Of a stretch of 7,771 bases of DNA, positions 6,706-7,771 are shown one piece after another (the first letter of the stretch is position 1; the number at the start of each line of letters is the position of its first letter). The stretch is from Prevotellaceae bacterium. GTDB lineage: Bacteria > Bacteroidota > Bacteroidia > Bacteroidales > Bacteroidaceae. Under the pieces are notes generated by a model. That model had not been told where the DNA came from. It ran no database searches and saw only the letters and a list, made by a program, of their open reading frames with translations. The DNA is taken from positions 1 to 7,771 of the forward strand of contig JAJPYP010000180.1 in the NCBI GenBank assembly GCA_021204885.1. The letters run 5' to 3'. The translations under genes and the position numbers were made by a program.

Positions 6706-6737
6706 CGAGTGTTATCCATAAAGATATAACCCAAGAT

Positions 6738-6779
6738 GGAAAGAACTGTCCGGAACGTAACGCCCGGGTCGTTCTTTTC
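6738..6779 (+). terminator. Terminator-like hairpin after pyrE
   Basis: AAGAACTGTCCGG (6741-6753) pairs with CCGGGTCGTTCTT (6764-6776) through 13 positions with one T/C mismatch and two G-T wobbles. The loop is 10 bases and three outer pairs extend it (6738-6740 with 6777-6779). The right arm ends in TTTTC and is followed by ATTGTTTT, a broken U-rich tract. It probably ends or attenuates the pyrE transcript. Because no clear promoter follows it, readthrough into the SRPBCC gene and argH is possible. Confidence 0.55.
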
Positions 6780-6801
6780 ATTGTTTTAGAGAGAATGTAC
6801 C

Positions 6802-7212
6802 ATGACCAAGTTTGAAAGTAGCGTCAAGATGATCGCGGCTCCGCAAGAGGCCGTATTCGAGAAGTTGTCCGACTTCAGGAATTTCGAATCCATGAAAGGC
6901 AATATCCCACAAGACAAGGTGAAGGACCTGCAATTCGATGCGGACTCACTCTCTTTCGAGATGCCTCCCGTGGGCAAGATTACCTTGGTGATTGTAGAGA
7001 AAGAGCCGTATAAGTGCATCAAGTTCGGCACGACCACCTCGCCGTTGCCTTTCAACCTGTGGATTCAGATTGTACCCACGTCCGACTGCACCTGCAAGAT
7101 AAAGCTCACCATCGGCATGGAAGTGAACGCCTTCATGAAGATCATGGTGCAGAAACCCTTGCAAGAGGGCTTAGAGAAGATGGCCGACCTGCTGGCCGCC
7201 ATTCCCTATTGA
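6802..7212 (+). CDS. SRPBCC (START-like) domain protein of unknown function
   Basis: A 136-residue soluble protein without signal peptide or membrane segment, made of a single domain. The N-terminal stretch VKMIAAPQEAVFEKLSDF (8-25), a strand followed by a short helix with the A-P-x-x-V-F pattern, is the hallmark start of SRPBCC/polyketide cyclase-like folds. Alternating hydrophobic strands follow (about 52-82 and 96-105), and a long C-terminal helix (about 110-133) closes the fold. Such folds bind hydrophobic ligands in a deep pocket, but no ligand or reaction can be named here. The ATG at 6802 is preferred; the ATG at 6795 opens only six codons. It lies 42 bases before argH on the same strand, so co-transcription with argH is likely. 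Confidence 0.75.
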   Translation: MTKFESSVKMIAAPQEAVFEKLSDFRNFESMKGNIPQDKVKDLQFDADSLSFEMPPVGKITLVIVEKEPYKCIKFGTTTSPLPFNLWIQIVPTSDCTCKIKLTIGMEVNAFMKIMVQKPLQEGLEKMADLLAAIPY

Positions 7213-7254
7213 CCCCTTTGCCTAATACCAAGAACATTCAAACCGATACCGTAT

Positions 7255-7771
7255 ATGGGGCAGAAACTTTGGGAGAAATCCGTCGAGATAAACAAGGAGA
7301 TAGAACGGTTCACGATAGGCCGTGACAGGGAGATGGACCTCTACTTGGCCAAGTACGACGTATTGGGCTCCATGGCCCACATCACCATGTTGGAGCACAT
7401 CGGGCTGCTCACGAAAGCGGAGCTCGAGTGCCTCTTGGCCGAGCTGAAAGAGATATACGCCATGGCCGAGCGTGGTGCGTTCACCATCGAAGAGGGTGTG
7501 GAAGACGTGCACTCGCAAGTGGAGCTGATGCTCACCCGCAAATTAGGCGACATGGGCAAGAAGATACACAGCGGCCGCTCGCGCAACGACCAAGTGCTGC
7601 TCGACTTGAAGCTCTTCACCCGCGCCCGCATCAAGAAGATCGCCGAAGCCGTAGCGCGTCTGTTCCAAGAGTTGATAGCCCAAAGCGAGCGCTACAAAGC
7701 GGTGCTCATGCCCGGTTATACCCATTTGCAGATAGCCATGCCCTCCTCCTTCGGGCTGTGGTTCGGCGCCT
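7255..7771 (+). CDS. argH: Argininosuccinate lyase, N-terminal part (cut by window edge)
   Basis: Cleaves argininosuccinate to arginine and fumarate, the last step of arginine synthesis; a cytoplasmic homotetramer of the fumarase/aspartase superfamily. The first 172 codons are present. The start MGQKLWEKSVEIN leads into the family opening. EEGVEDVHSQVE (79-90) and the conserved KKIHSGRSRNDQV (102-114) form part of the substrate-binding site. MPGYTHLQIAMPSSFG (152-167) carries the conserved Thr-His pair (His157) of the superfamily. The signature GSSxMPxKxNP loop lies beyond the window. The ATG at 7255 is chosen because it gives the usual N-terminal length; it follows the SRPBCC stop by 42 bases and no consensus promoter is seen in that gap. 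Confidence 0.95.
   Translation, partial: MGQKLWEKSVEINKEIERFTIGRDREMDLYLAKYDVLGSMAHITMLEHIGLLTKAELECLLAELKEIYAMAERGAFTIEEGVEDVHSQVELMLTRKLGDMGKKIHSGRSRNDQVLLDLKLFTRARIKKIAEAVARLFQELIAQSERYKAVLMPGYTHLQIAMPSSFGLWFGA

Noticed and set aside
6711..6730. GTTAT...ATAAC inverted repeat after the pyrE stop
   Set aside because: Only five mostly A-T pairs with a 10-base loop and no U-tract; too weak to call beside the stronger hairpin that follows.
7014..7325. A 103-codon plus-strand frame across the SRPBCC gene end and argH start
   Set aside because: It overlaps two real genes in another frame and has a His/Arg/Asp-rich composition without domain pattern.

Overview
The window looks like chromosomal DNA from a fairly GC-rich member of the order Bacteroidales (Bacteroidaceae or a close relative). 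This rests on three things: the PyrE, ArgH and GT-C proteins read like Bacteroides-type sequences, the gene order prmC-recX-pyrE-SRPBCC-argH fits that group as I remember it, and two intergenic regions carry the same Bacteroidetes-type -7 element, TATTTTTG. Genus cannot be fixed by eye. The window is densely coded and no intergenic gap exceeds about 100 bases. I saw no mobile elements, CRISPR arrays, tRNAs or rRNAs.

Left half (1-4579), minus strand, read right to left. ribD encodes the bifunctional deaminase/reductase of riboflavin synthesis. It is followed by two tandem paralogous membrane glycosyltransferases of the ArnT/PMT (GT-C) type, then the start of a family 2 glycosyltransferase that runs off the left edge. 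The three glycosyltransferase genes are joined by two 8-base overlaps of nearly identical sequence. The 67-base gap between ribD and the first glycosyltransferase can be read as two tiny ORFs that join the flanking genes stop-to-start with no untranslated gap. My inference is that the GT2 enzyme makes a polyprenyl-phosphate sugar and the two GT-C proteins use it as donor to decorate a lipid, glycan or protein on the far side of the inner membrane. The acceptor and the sugar are unknown. Both GT-C proteins keep the exact spacing of the ArnT first-loop signature but lack its first acidic residue.

Right half (4638-7771), plus strand. prmC (release factor glutamine methyltransferase) overlaps recX (RecA modulator) by ATGA. 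pyrE (orotate phosphoribosyltransferase) follows behind its own good promoter, which has a 13-base palindrome near the predicted transcription start. After pyrE come a terminator-like hairpin, a small SRPBCC-fold protein of unknown ligand, and the first 172 codons of argH (argininosuccinate lyase), cut by the right edge.

The ribD/prmC divergent region (4580-4637) holds a perfect 9-base inverted repeat that brackets the -7 box of the putative prmC promoter. Most of the window is housekeeping metabolism. The least explained parts are the GT-C/GT2 cassette and the small non-coding or tiny-ORF structures around the gene junctions.
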